Positions 34,808-43,474 of a stretch of DNA of 64,000 nucleotides are shown here, in pieces. The position numbers and the translations under genes are program-made. Positions within the stretch are counted from its first letter, which is position 1. The number at the start of each line of letters is the position of its first letter. The notes below the pieces were generated by a model. It was not told where the DNA came from. It was given only the letters and a program-made list of their open reading frames with translations, and did no database searches. Location: positions 62,001 through 126,000 of the forward strand of contig NZ_FMWX01000009.1 in the NCBI RefSeq assembly GCF_900103265.1, read 5' to 3'. This DNA comes from Sphingomonas sp. NFR15 (lineage in GTDB: Bacteria; Pseudomonadota; Alphaproteobacteria; Sphingomonadales; Sphingomonadaceae).

Positions 34808-35544
34808 GCACCCGGCCTGCCCCGGTTGCGCGGATGGCCGATGGTGGAGCGGTGCCCCGCCATGTCGCGATCATCATGGACGGCAATGGCCGCTGGGCCA
34901 AGAAGCGCTTCCTGCCGCGCGTCGCGGGCCATAAGGCGGGTATCGACGCGGTCCGCCGGGTGACGCGCGCCGCGCGCGCGATGGGCATAGACGCACTGAC
35001 GCTCTACGCCTTCTCGTCCGAAAATTGGCGGCGCCCGGAGGATGAGATCAGCGACCTGATGGCGTTGATGCGCGTCTTCATCCGCTCCGACCTCGATGAA
35101 CTGGTTCGCGAGAATGTGCGCCTGCGGGTGATCGGCGATTACCGCCGATTCTCGCCCGACCTGGTCGTGATGGTCGATGACGCGATCGCGCGGACGGCGT
35201 CGAACACCGGGCCGATCCTCGCCGTCGCGCTCAATTACGGATCGCAGTCCGAACTCGCCAGTATCGCGCGCCGGCTCGCCGAGCGGGCGGTGCGGGGCGA
35301 ACTCGATCCCGCGACGATCGACACCGGGCTGATCGAATCGCAACTCGACACGCACGATTTGCCGCCGCTCGACCTGCTCATCCGCACCTCGGGCGAGGTT
35401 CGGCTGTCGAACTTCCTGTTGTGGCAGGCGGCTTATGCCGAACTGTTGTTCACCGAGACCTTGTGGCCCGATTTCGACGGTGACGCGCTGGCGGACGCGG
35501 TCGCGATTTTCGGTCAGCGCCAGCGCCGGTTCGGGGGCTTGTGA
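34804..35544 (+). CDS. uppS: Isoprenyl transferase (undecaprenyl diphosphate synthase)
   Basis: 246 residues from GTG 34804. Makes the C55 lipid carrier for cell-wall synthesis by cis-prenyl chain extension. HVAIIMDGNGRWAKKR with the catalytic Asp, LTLYAFSSENWRRP, and RTSGEVRLSNFLLWQAAYAE are the family signatures. The signature usually reads RTSGE-x-R-LSNF-LLWQ, as here. Overlaps frr and cdsA by 4 bases on each side. Confidence 0.96.
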   Translation: MSTRPAPVARMADGGAVPRHVAIIMDGNGRWAKKRFLPRVAGHKAGIDAVRRVTRAARAMGIDALTLYAFSSENWRRPEDEISDLMALMRVFIRSDLDELVRENVRLRVIGDYRRFSPDLVVMVDDAIARTASNTGPILAVALNYGSQSELASIARRLAERAVRGELDPATIDTGLIESQLDTHDLPPLDLLIRTSGEVRLSNFLLWQAAYAELLFTETLWPDFDGDALADAVAIFGQRQRRFGGL

Positions 35545-36335
35545 AAGAGACCGGGGCGCCTAAGCGGCCCTCCGAACTCGCGCTGCGAACGATCGTCGGC
35601 ATCGCGCTGATCGCGGTCGCGCTGGGCGCTATCATCGCCGGCGATTTCGTGTTCTGGCTCGTATGCGTGACGCTCGGCGTGCTGATGATGGCCGAATGGG
35701 CCGATCTTCAAGCGACGCCCGCCGCGACCAAGCGGCTTGCGCAACTCGCGTTGTTCGTCCCCTTGTCGGTGATGGCGCCGATCATGGCGGGGCCGAGTTT
35801 CTTCACGCTTGGCTTGCTGGCGGGGGCCGGCTTTTTCATCGTGATCGTCACGCAACGCCCGATGCTGGCGGTGGGGGCGATCTACGTCGGGCTGCCGACA
35901 CTCGCGCTGCTGGTGATCCGCGAGCAGAAGGATGGCATCGTCTTCACGCTATGGGTGCTGGCGCTGGTGTGGGCGTGCGATATCGGCGCGTATGCGGCGG
36001 GCCGCTTGATCGGCGGGCCGAAGCTCGCACCTGCGATCAGTCCCAACAAGACCTGGGCGGGGTTGCTCGGCGGGATGGCGATGGCGGCCCTGTTCGGCAT
36101 GTTCATGCATGCGATGTACGGCCTGCCGCTTCGGCTCACCCTCGCCACGCCGTTCCTCGCGGTGATCGCACAAGGGGGGGATCTCTATGAAAGCTGGCTT
36201 AAGCGCCGTGCTGGCGTGAAGGATAGCGGCAGCATTTTTCCCGGCCACGGCGGCGTGCTAGACCGGCTCGACGGGCTGGTGCCCGTGGCGCCCGTGGCAG
36301 CGTTTCTGGTCATTTTTCCGAGATTTTATTCCTGA
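35541..36335 (+). CDS. cdsA: Phosphatidate cytidylyltransferase
   Basis: 264 residues from GTG 35541. Makes CDP-diacylglycerol from CTP and phosphatidate at the inner membrane. About seven membrane helices, and the C-terminal signature SWLKRRAGVKDSGSIFPGHG is intact. Its stop overlaps the dxr ATG (ATGA). Supplies substrate for PssA at 30292. Confidence 0.95.
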   Translation: MKETGAPKRPSELALRTIVGIALIAVALGAIIAGDFVFWLVCVTLGVLMMAEWADLQATPAATKRLAQLALFVPLSVMAPIMAGPSFFTLGLLAGAGFFIVIVTQRPMLAVGAIYVGLPTLALLVIREQKDGIVFTLWVLALVWACDIGAYAAGRLIGGPKLAPAISPNKTWAGLLGGMAMAALFGMFMHAMYGLPLRLTLATPFLAVIAQGGDLYESWLKRRAGVKDSGSIFPGHGGVLDRLDGLVPVAPVAAFLVIFPRFYS

Positions 36336-37492
36336 TGAAGACGGTTACGATATTGGGGGCGACGGGTTCCGTCGGCCGCTCGACACTCGATCTGGTCGAA
36401 CGCGAACCGGACGCGTTCCAGGTTCTCGCGCTGACCGCGCACCGCGACGTCACCAAGCTCGCCGAAGCTGCGGTGCGGACCAACGCCAAGCGCGCCGTGG
36501 TCGCCGACGAGACCTGTCTGGATGCGCTGCGCACCGCGCTGGCGGGCACCGGTATCGAGGCGGCGGGCGGCGCTCAGGCCGTCCATGACACCGCCGAACT
36601 GGGCGCCGACGTGACGATGGGCGCGATCGTCGGCTGCGCGGGGCTGGAACCGGTCTTGGCGGCGATCGAGCAGGGCCGCACGGTCATCATCGCCAACAAG
36701 GAACCGCTCGTTTCGGCGGGCGATGTCGTGCTGGCGGCGGCGGCGAAGAGCGGCGCGACGCTGCTACCCGCCGATTCCGAGCACAACGCGATCTTCCAGT
36801 GTTTCGACGTGACGCGCCCCGGCCGGGTGCGGCGCATCATCCTCACCGCCAGCGGCGGTCCGTTCCGTGACTGGTCGCTCGAGCAAATGGGCGGCGTGAG
36901 CGTCGCGCAGGCGGTCGCCCACCCGAACTGGTCGATGGGCGCGAAAATCTCGATCGATTCGGCGACGATGATGAACAAGGGGCTCGAACTGATCGAGGCG
37001 GCGCGCCTGTTCCCGGTGCCGCACGACGCGATCGAGATCATCCTGCATCGCCAATCGGTGATCCACTCGATGGTCGAATATGTCGATGGCTCGACGCTCG
37101 CTCAGCTCGGGCCACCCGATATGCGCGTGCCGATCGCGAGTTGCCTCGCCTGGCCGGACCGGATGGCGACGCCAATGGCGCCGCTCGATCTCGTCAAGAT
37201 CGGCCGGCTCGATTTCGAGGCACCCGACGCGGTACGCTTCCCGGCACTCCGCCTCGCGCGCGAGGCGCTCGACGCGGGCGGCGCACGCCCTGCGATCCTC
37301 AACGCAGCTAACGAAATTGCCGTCGCGGCGTTTCTCGATAGGCAGATCGGCTTCCTCGAAATTGCCGCAATCGTTGAAGATACCTTGGTCCGCTACGATC
37401 CGCCCGCGCCGGGCGCACTCGCCGACGTTCTTGCCGTCGACGCGGAGGCGCGGGTGATCGCGCGTGAGCGAGTGAAGGATTGTGTTGCGTGA
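36335..37492 (+). CDS. dxr: 1-deoxy-D-xylulose 5-phosphate reductoisomerase
   Basis: 385 residues. Makes methylerythritol phosphate from DXP, first committed step of the non-mevalonate isoprenoid pathway, which feeds UppS and carotenoids. NADPH-binding N-terminus TILGATGSVGRSTLDLV, metal and substrate residues in LLPADSEHNAIFQC, ASGGPF, and WSMGAKISIDSATMMNKGLE. The last codons overlap the rseP GTG. Confidence 0.96.
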   Translation: MKTVTILGATGSVGRSTLDLVEREPDAFQVLALTAHRDVTKLAEAAVRTNAKRAVVADETCLDALRTALAGTGIEAAGGAQAVHDTAELGADVTMGAIVGCAGLEPVLAAIEQGRTVIIANKEPLVSAGDVVLAAAAKSGATLLPADSEHNAIFQCFDVTRPGRVRRIILTASGGPFRDWSLEQMGGVSVAQAVAHPNWSMGAKISIDSATMMNKGLELIEAARLFPVPHDAIEIILHRQSVIHSMVEYVDGSTLAQLGPPDMRVPIASCLAWPDRMATPMAPLDLVKIGRLDFEAPDAVRFPALRLAREALDAGGARPAILNAANEIAVAAFLDRQIGFLEIAAIVEDTLVRYDPPAPGALADVLAVDAEARVIARERVKDCVA

Positions 37493-38622
37493 CCCACAGC
37501 CCCGGCTTTCTGCTGACCGTGCTCGCGTTCGCGCTGGTGATAGGTCCGCTGATTTTCCTGCATGAAATGGGGCATTATCTCGCCGGGCGGCTGTTCGGCG
37601 TGAAGATCGACGCTTTCTCGATCGGCTTCGGCCAAGAGGTGTTCGGCGTCACCGACAAGCGTGGCACGCGCTGGAAATTCTCGTGGATGCAGCTGGGCGG
37701 CTACGTGAAGTTCGCGGGCGACATGAACGCCGCGAGCCAGCCCGGCGCCGACTGGCTACTGCTGCCGCCCGAGGAACGCGCCAGGACGCTGCACGCGCGG
37801 CCGGTGTGGCAGCGCGCGATCGTGGTTGCGGCTGGGCCGATCGCCAATTTCATCGTCGCCGTCATCATCCTGGGCGGGTTCGCGCTGACCTATGGCGTGG
37901 ACGCCACGCCGGCGGTGATCGGGGTCGTCGCCCCCAAGAGCGCGGCGGCGAGCGCCGGGCTCCAGCCGGGCGACCGCATCACCAGCCTCGGTGGTCGGGA
38001 TGTCGGCACCTTCGCCGATCTCGCCCAATATACCGTGCTTCGCCCGGATGAGCGCGTGAACATCCGCTTCGAACGCGAGGGCCAGCCGATCAGCCGTGAG
38101 GTGACGATTGGCGCGCTCGTCCAGCGCGACGCGTTCGGCAATGAATTCCGCAAGGGTTTGCTCGGCATCGGCCCGGCCAAACCGGTGCTGCGTCCGGTCA
38201 GCCTGATCGAAGCACCGCTCGCCGGTGCGAAGATGACCGGGGAAATCCTGCGCGGTACGCTCGACGGGCTCGGCCAGATCCTGACTGGGCGGCGGTCGGT
38301 GGACGAGCTTGGCGGGCCATTGCGTATCGCCAAAGTGTCGGGCGAGCAGCTTTCGCTCGGCGCCCCTGCGCTCATTTGGATGATCGCGGTAATCTCGATT
38401 AACCTGGGATTCATCAACCTCTTGCCAGTCCCTGTGCTCGATGGCGGGCACTTGTTTTTCTATGCGATAGAAGCGATCCGGCGCCGTCCGGTGCCGATCC
38501 ACGTACAGGAATGGGCTTTCCGTGGCGGGCTTGCGGCGATGCTGGCCTTGATGTTGATGGTGACGTTCAACGATCTGGGATCGTTTGGGCTCTGGAAAAA
38601 CCTCACCGGCTTGATCGGCTGA
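37489..38622 (+). CDS. rseP: RseP site-2 intramembrane zinc metalloprotease
   Basis: 377 residues from GTG 37489, whose GTGA overlaps the dxr stop. Cleaves anti-sigma factors within the membrane in envelope stress signalling. Active-site helix FLHEMGHYLAG (HExxH), one PDZ domain around residues 125-205 (AASAGLQPGDRITSLGGRDV), and the third metal ligand in LLPVPVLDGGHL. Four membrane helices. Only one PDZ domain is evident, against two in E. coli RseP. Confidence 0.94.
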   Translation: MTHSPGFLLTVLAFALVIGPLIFLHEMGHYLAGRLFGVKIDAFSIGFGQEVFGVTDKRGTRWKFSWMQLGGYVKFAGDMNAASQPGADWLLLPPEERARTLHARPVWQRAIVVAAGPIANFIVAVIILGGFALTYGVDATPAVIGVVAPKSAAASAGLQPGDRITSLGGRDVGTFADLAQYTVLRPDERVNIRFEREGQPISREVTIGALVQRDAFGNEFRKGLLGIGPAKPVLRPVSLIEAPLAGAKMTGEILRGTLDGLGQILTGRRSVDELGGPLRIAKVSGEQLSLGAPALIWMIAVISINLGFINLLPVPVLDGGHLFFYAIEAIRRRPVPIHVQEWAFRGGLAAMLALMLMVTFNDLGSFGLWKNLTGLIG

Positions 38623-38690
38623 CGAAGGTGGGGCAGGGCGGGTTCGCGGTGTTGCGGTCCGCGAGTATTTTCTCCGATTTGGGGTGGGAA

Positions 38691-41489
38691 GTGACAGCGA
38701 TCAAGGTTTCGACGTTCGGAAAGCATGCGCTCGTCACGCTTCTGGCGGGTACGGTGCTTTCCACGATGCCGAGCGCGGCCGACGCCCAGGGCGGCATGCG
38801 CGGCGGGCATCGTGGCGGTGGTCAGCGCGGCGCGGACCCGCGCGGTGCGGCGCAGCCGATTCCGATGCCGCCAGCGCCGACGACCGGTGCGGCGGTGGTG
38901 GTCAGCGATCCCAACGCCAAGAAGATCCTCACGCTCCGCGTCGAAGGCTCGCAGCGCATCGAACCGGAGACGGTGCTATCTTACACGCGGCTGCGCGTCG
39001 GCATCGCCTACAACAACGAATTGCTCGATCAGGCGATCAAGGATCTGCTGGCGAGCGACCTGTTCGCCGACGTGTCGATCAGCGGTGTCGAGAGCGGCAA
39101 CATCGTGCTGCGCGTGCGCGAGAACCCGATCATCAACCGGGTGATCCTGGAGGGCAACAAGCGCCTGAAGGAAGACAAGATCACCAAGGAGATCAAGCTC
39201 AAGCCGCGCCAGATCTTCACGCGGACCGCCGTCCGGCAGGACGTCGCGCGGATCGTCGAACTGTACCGCCGTCAGGGCCGGTTCGCGGCGGCGATCGAAC
39301 CGAAGATGGTCACGCTCGACCAGAATCGTGTCGATATCATCTTCGAGATCAACGAGGGGCCGAAATCCAAGGTCCGGCAGATCAACATCCTCGGCAACGA
39401 GGTGTTCTCCGACAAGACGCTGCGCGGCCAGATGGCCACCAAGGAAGCGCGGCTCACGACCCTGCTCAGCTCGAACACGAGCTACGATCAGGATCGCCTC
39501 GCCTACGACCAGCAGAAGATGCGTCAGTTCTATCTGACCAACGGCTATGCCGACTTCCGCGTCACCTCAGCTGTCGCCGAGCTTACGCCCGACAAGAAGG
39601 ACTTCATCATCACCTACGTGGTTGAGGAAGGGAAGCGTTACAAGTTCGGCGACGTGACGGTCGATAGCGACATTCGCGACTTCGACGGCAAGAAGGTCGC
39701 GGCTGGTCTCTCGATCAAGAAGGGCGACTGGTATGACGCCAAGAAGGTCGAGGACACGGTCGACAGCCTGAACCAGTCGGCTGGTCTGGTCGGCTACGCT
39801 TTCGCCGACACGAACCCCGAATTCAACCGCGACAAAGACACGCTGACGATGGGGATCAATTTCCACATCGCCGAAGCCAAGCGCAGTTATGTCGAGCGGA
39901 TCAACGTGACCGGCAACACGCAGACGCAGGACAAGGTGGTTCGCCGGGAAATCCGCGTCGCCGAGGGTGACGCGTTCAACAGCTTCCAGGTCAAGCGCTC
40001 GCAGGACCGCATCAACTCGCTCGGCTATTTCCAGGACAAGTTCGAGATCAAGCAGAGCCAAGGCTCGGCGCCCGACCGGGTGGTCCTCGACGCCAACGTC
40101 GAGGAAAAATCGACCGGGGAGCTGTCGCTGTCCGCCGGCTATTCGAGCCTCGAGAGCTTCATCATCCAGGCGTCGATCACGCAGCGCAACTTTCGCGGCA
40201 AGGGACAGGAACTGCGCGCCAGCGTCAACTATTCGAGCTATTCGAAGTCGGTCAACCTGGGCTTCACCGAGCCATATCTTTTCAACAAGAACATCGCCAT
40301 CGGCGGCGATATCTTCCGGCGCGATTACAACGCGTTCAACTATGTCGGCGATCAGCGCCAGACGACCTACACGCAGGTCTCGACCGGCTTCCAGATCCGC
40401 TCGGGCGTGCCGCTCACCGAATATTGGTCGCTTGCGGCGCGCTATGGCCTCACCTATGATGAGGTCGGTCTCGACAGGCAATATTTCAACTCCGACGGCA
40501 GTTGTAACGTCCTCGCCGCCGGCAGCTATCTGTGCCAGGCGATCGGCAACCGCTGGACGTCGTCGGTCGGCTATTCGCTGATCTTCGATTCGCTCAACAG
40601 CCGCTTGCGGCCCACGGCGGGGCAGAAGTTCAGTCTCAGCCAGGATTTCGCCGGGTTGGGCGGGGACGTCCGCTACGTTCGCACGCGCGTCGATGCGACG
40701 AAGTACAAGAACCTCGGTGCGGGCTTCATCGGCTCGCTGCATGTCGAAGGCGGCTACATCTTCTCGCTCGAAGGCAAGAAGCCGGCGGGCGTCGACAAGG
40801 TGCGGATCACCGACCGCTTCTACCTCGGCGAGCCTGATTTCCCCGGTTTCGACATCCGCGGCGTCGGTCCTCGCGTGACGCGCACGCCGTACACCACCGA
40901 CGCCTCGGGCAAGCAGATTCTCGTCACCGACCGGAACAGCATCGTCGACGACGCGTTGGGCGGGAACAAATATTACGTCGGTCGGCTCGAGGTGCAGATC
41001 CCGCTCGGTTCGGGTGCGCGTGAACTCGGCCTGCGGCCGTCGATCTACGTTCAGGCGGGCGCGTTGTGGGGCGTGACCAAACCGCTTGCGACCGCCAGTT
41101 TCCCAACCACGATCGACCCCGTCACGGGCCGCGCCACCGTGCTTCCGCTGGTTCAGCAGGCGCTCGACAGCCAAACCGGCAAGCCGCTTTTTGCGGTGCC
41201 TTCGACGGATGCGACCAACGGCGGACTCACCACGACATGCCAGATCGGCTATGCGGCGCCCGGCGGCACGTGCGTCGGCTCGTCGGTCAACACCGCGGTG
41301 ACGACCACGACCGCGCCGTTCCTGGAACAGTTCCTGGGCAACTCGGCGCAGCCGCGCGTTTCGGTCGGCGCTGGCGTGAACTGGAACTCGCCGTTCGGAC
41401 CGCTTCGGATCGACGTCGCTTACGCTCTCATGAAGGTGAAGGGCGACGATACCAAGCTTGTTACATTCAACGTAGGGACACAATTCTGA
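38691..41489 (+). CDS. bamA: Outer-membrane protein assembly factor BamA
   Basis: 932 residues from GTG 38691 with a GGGTGGGAA purine run upstream. Signal peptide ends at ADA-QGG. A Gly/Arg-rich then Pro/Ala linker (about 35-70) precedes five POTRA domains (to ~residue 450; first strand ILTLRVEGSQRIEPETVL) and a 16-strand barrel to the terminal phenylalanine. The conserved barrel motif appears as GFDIRGVGPRVTR. Inserts beta-barrels into the outer membrane. Stop overlaps the skp ATG. The Gly-rich N-terminal insert is not usual for the family. Confidence 0.96.
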   Translation: MTAIKVSTFGKHALVTLLAGTVLSTMPSAADAQGGMRGGHRGGGQRGADPRGAAQPIPMPPAPTTGAAVVVSDPNAKKILTLRVEGSQRIEPETVLSYTRLRVGIAYNNELLDQAIKDLLASDLFADVSISGVESGNIVLRVRENPIINRVILEGNKRLKEDKITKEIKLKPRQIFTRTAVRQDVARIVELYRRQGRFAAAIEPKMVTLDQNRVDIIFEINEGPKSKVRQINILGNEVFSDKTLRGQMATKEARLTTLLSSNTSYDQDRLAYDQQKMRQFYLTNGYADFRVTSAVAELTPDKKDFIITYVVEEGKRYKFGDVTVDSDIRDFDGKKVAAGLSIKKGDWYDAKKVEDTVDSLNQSAGLVGYAFADTNPEFNRDKDTLTMGINFHIAEAKRSYVERINVTGNTQTQDKVVRREIRVAEGDAFNSFQVKRSQDRINSLGYFQDKFEIKQSQGSAPDRVVLDANVEEKSTGELSLSAGYSSLESFIIQASITQRNFRGKGQELRASVNYSSYSKSVNLGFTEPYLFNKNIAIGGDIFRRDYNAFNYVGDQRQTTYTQVSTGFQIRSGVPLTEYWSLAARYGLTYDEVGLDRQYFNSDGSCNVLAAGSYLCQAIGNRWTSSVGYSLIFDSLNSRLRPTAGQKFSLSQDFAGLGGDVRYVRTRVDATKYKNLGAGFIGSLHVEGGYIFSLEGKKPAGVDKVRITDRFYLGEPDFPGFDIRGVGPRVTRTPYTTDASGKQILVTDRNSIVDDALGGNKYYVGRLEVQIPLGSGARELGLRPSIYVQAGALWGVTKPLATASFPTTIDPVTGRATVLPLVQQALDSQTGKPLFAVPSTDATNGGLTTTCQIGYAAPGGTCVGSSVNTAVTTTTAPFLEQFLGNSAQPRVSVGAGVNWNSPFGPLRIDVAYALMKVKGDDTKLVTFNVGTQF

Positions 41490-42214
41490 TGAACACGTTC
41501 AAGAAGCTCCTGATCGGCGGCGCCGTCGTCGTTCCGGCCGCATTCGCAGCCACCACGGCCACCGCGCAGGTTTCGGGCATCGCCTTTTCCGATCCGGAGT
41601 CGGTGATCCTCAGCGCCAAGGCGCTCGACGCCGCGAACCAGACGATCGCGACCACCTACAAGGCGCAACTCGATCAGGCGCGTGCGCGGCAGCAGGCGCT
41701 CGATACCGAGTTGCAGGCACTGATCGCTCCGATCGATACCAACAAGGACAAGCAGCTTTCCGACGCCGAAGTGCAGGCCGCGCAGGCCGCCAAGAACCCG
41801 GCGCTCGCCAAGCTCGAAGCGGCGCAGAAGGCTGGCCAGCAGGAAGTCGGCCGCTTGCGCCAGCCCGCGACGCTCGCCCAGGCCTATGCGATCGAGCAGA
41901 TCGCGATGAAGTATGATGCCGCGATGAAGGCCGTGGTCGCCGCCAAGAAGGTGAGCTTGCTGCTTTCGGCCGGCACGATCCAGTACAACGCGCCGGACGC
42001 CGATCTGACCGACGAGATCAAGGCTGAACTCGACCGCCAGACGCCGACCGTCTCGGTCACGCCGCCCGCCAACTGGCAGCCGAGCCAGCAGACGGGCCAG
42101 CTCTTCCAGCGCTATCAGCAACTCGTCTATTACAGCGCGATGCAGCGCCAGCAGGGTGCGGCGGCCGCACCGGGCGCCGCTACGCCGGCCAAGCCCGCGC
42201 CGCAGGGTCGTTGA
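41489..42214 (+). CDS. skp: Periplasmic chaperone of the Skp/OmpH family
   Basis: 241 residues; ATG 41489 overlaps the bamA stop (TGATG). Signal peptide cleaved at ATA-QVS. The mature protein has the OmpH layout: short beta start (GIAFSDPESVILSA), long helical arms with heptads (TIATTYKAQLDQARARQQAL, AKLEAAQKAGQQEVGRLRQP), and a Pro/Ala/Gln tail longer than in E. coli Skp. The insert DTNKDKQLSDAEVQ in an arm looks like an EF-hand loop (D-x-N-x-D-x-Q-L-S-x-x-E), which is odd for Skp. Delivers unfolded outer-membrane proteins to BamA. Confidence 0.9.
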   Translation: MNTFKKLLIGGAVVVPAAFAATTATAQVSGIAFSDPESVILSAKALDAANQTIATTYKAQLDQARARQQALDTELQALIAPIDTNKDKQLSDAEVQAAQAAKNPALAKLEAAQKAGQQEVGRLRQPATLAQAYAIEQIAMKYDAAMKAVVAAKKVSLLLSAGTIQYNAPDADLTDEIKAELDRQTPTVSVTPPANWQPSQQTGQLFQRYQQLVYYSAMQRQQGAAAAPGAATPAKPAPQGR

Positions 42215-42224
42215 TCGCCACGCG

Positions 42225-42701
42225 ATGACTGACGCAGCCGAAGTCCGCACCACCGGCCCGCTCGATATCGCGCGGATCATGGCGGCGCTGCCGCATCGCT
42301 ATCCGATGCTGCTGGTCGATCGTGTCGAGGAGATCATCCTCGACCGGTCGATCACGGCAATCAAGGCGGTGACGATCAACGAGGGCTTCTTCCAGGGACA
42401 TTTCCCCGGTCGCCCGATTATGCCGGGCGTGCTGATCGTCGAGGCGCTGGCGCAAGCCGCCGGCGTGCTCGCGGTCGAGAGTCTCGGCCTCGCCGGGTCG
42501 GGCAAGCTCGTGTACTTCATGGCGATCGACGGCGCGAAGTTCCGCAAGCCGGTCGAGCCGGGCGTGTTGCTCAAGCTCGAGGTCGAATTCGTCCAGAAGC
42601 GCAGCAGCGTCTGCAAGTTCGCTGGGAGAGCGACGATCGACGGGCAGCTCGCGGCGGAAGCGAACTTCACCGCAATGATCGCCGATCCGCCCAAGGCATA
42701 G
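42225..42701 (+). CDS. fabZ: 3-hydroxyacyl-ACP dehydratase FabZ
   Basis: 158 residues from ATG 42225, 10 bases after the skp stop. Hot-dog fold; catalytic His in FFQGHFPGRPIMPG and catalytic Glu in VLIVEALAQAAG are present. Dehydrates 3-hydroxyacyl-ACP in fatty-acid synthesis. Last large gene of the pyrH-fabZ run. Confidence 0.97.
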   Translation: MTDAAEVRTTGPLDIARIMAALPHRYPMLLVDRVEEIILDRSITAIKAVTINEGFFQGHFPGRPIMPGVLIVEALAQAAGVLAVESLGLAGSGKLVYFMAIDGAKFRKPVEPGVLLKLEVEFVQKRSSVCKFAGRATIDGQLAAEANFTAMIADPPKA

Positions 42702-42706
42702 CGTTC

Positions 42707-42925
42707 GTGAGCGCGCTGACCTGGTTCGGGCTGCTTGCGCTGTCCTTCACCTTGGTGTGTTACGCTCTGGAAAGCCGGTCGTCGTGGTGGACGCTCGGCT
42801 TCGCCGCCGGTTGCGTGCTCGGGTCGATTTACGGCTTCCTGCAGGGTGCGTGGCCGTTCGGCGTGGTCGAGGCTATCTGGGCGGTGGTGGCGCTGCGACG
42901 CTGGCTCGCGCTGCGTAACGCCTGA
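42707..42925 (+). CDS. Small membrane protein of unknown function
   Basis: 72 residues from GTG 42707, 5 bases after fabZ, so co-transcribed. Three hydrophobic segments (WFGLLALSFTLVCYAL, TLGFAAGCVLGSIYGFL, FGVVEAIWAVVALRRW). The pattern of a Tyr-Ala-Leu-Glu kink and a VEAIWAVVAL helix recalls the CBU_0592-type small membrane family; this is a weak resemblance from memory. Confidence 0.7.
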   Translation: MSALTWFGLLALSFTLVCYALESRSSWWTLGFAAGCVLGSIYGFLQGAWPFGVVEAIWAVVALRRWLALRNA

Positions 42926-43006
42926 GTTGCACTGCCCGCGCGGCTCTGATAGGGGCCGCGCCTTCGCCGCTGGTCGGAAACCAGCGGCTTTCACCGGAGA
43001 TACGAC

Positions 43007-43240
43007 GTGAAGAGCAACATCCACCCCGATTACCACATGATCAAGATCCAGATGACCGACGGCACCACGTTCGAGACGCGCTCGACCTGGGGCAAGGAAG
43101 GCGATCTGATGCAGCTTGAAATCGATCCGCTCGCGCATCCGGCGTGGACCGGCGGCAAGGGGCAGATGCTCGACGCGGGCGGTCAGGTCGCACGCTTCAA
43201 CAAGCGGTTTGGCGGCTTGTCGCTCTCCGGCAAGAAGTAA
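43007..43240 (+). CDS. rpmE: 50S ribosomal protein L31 (zinc-independent type)
   Basis: 77 residues from GTG 43007 (GGAG site 6-9 bases upstream). The sequence SNIHPDYHMIKIQMTDGTTF ... TRSTWGKEGD ... HPAWTGGKGQ ... FNKRFGGL is the alphaproteobacterial L31. It lacks the zinc-binding cysteines of the C+ form, so it needs no zinc and no zinc-responsive paralogue switch is implied here. Confidence 0.96.
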   Translation: MKSNIHPDYHMIKIQMTDGTTFETRSTWGKEGDLMQLEIDPLAHPAWTGGKGQMLDAGGQVARFNKRFGGLSLSGKK

Positions 43241-43435
43241 GCCTTTCGTCGGCGGTCACGGCGGCAACGCTCGCCAGATCACCGGCAAACTCGACATTGT
43301 GGCCGCCGCCGCGCACGCTTCGTTTGACCACGATCGGTGTGCGGCGGCGTTCGCGTATCTGCTATGTGCATGATATCGCAAGGCCCCGGGGTGACGGCGG
43401 GGCGGGGCGTGGATCCGCCGACATGAACGATTAGT

Positions 43436-43473
43436 GTGTTTTCTTTGCAACGGCGACGTTGTAAGGAAAACAC
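43436..43473 (+). promoter_or_regulatory. Long hairpin covering the ntrY ribosome binding site
   Basis: Left arm 43436-43451 (gtgttttctttgcaac) pairs with right arm 43458-43473 (gttgtaaggaaaacac) over 16 positions, 14 Watson-Crick and 2 G-U, with a 6-base loop. The right arm contains the AAGGA ribosome binding site (43463-43467) and ends one base before ATG 43475. In RNA it would hide the binding site. The stem is unusually AU-rich for this genome. It could equally be a DNA operator. Confidence 0.7.
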
Positions 43474-43474
43474 G

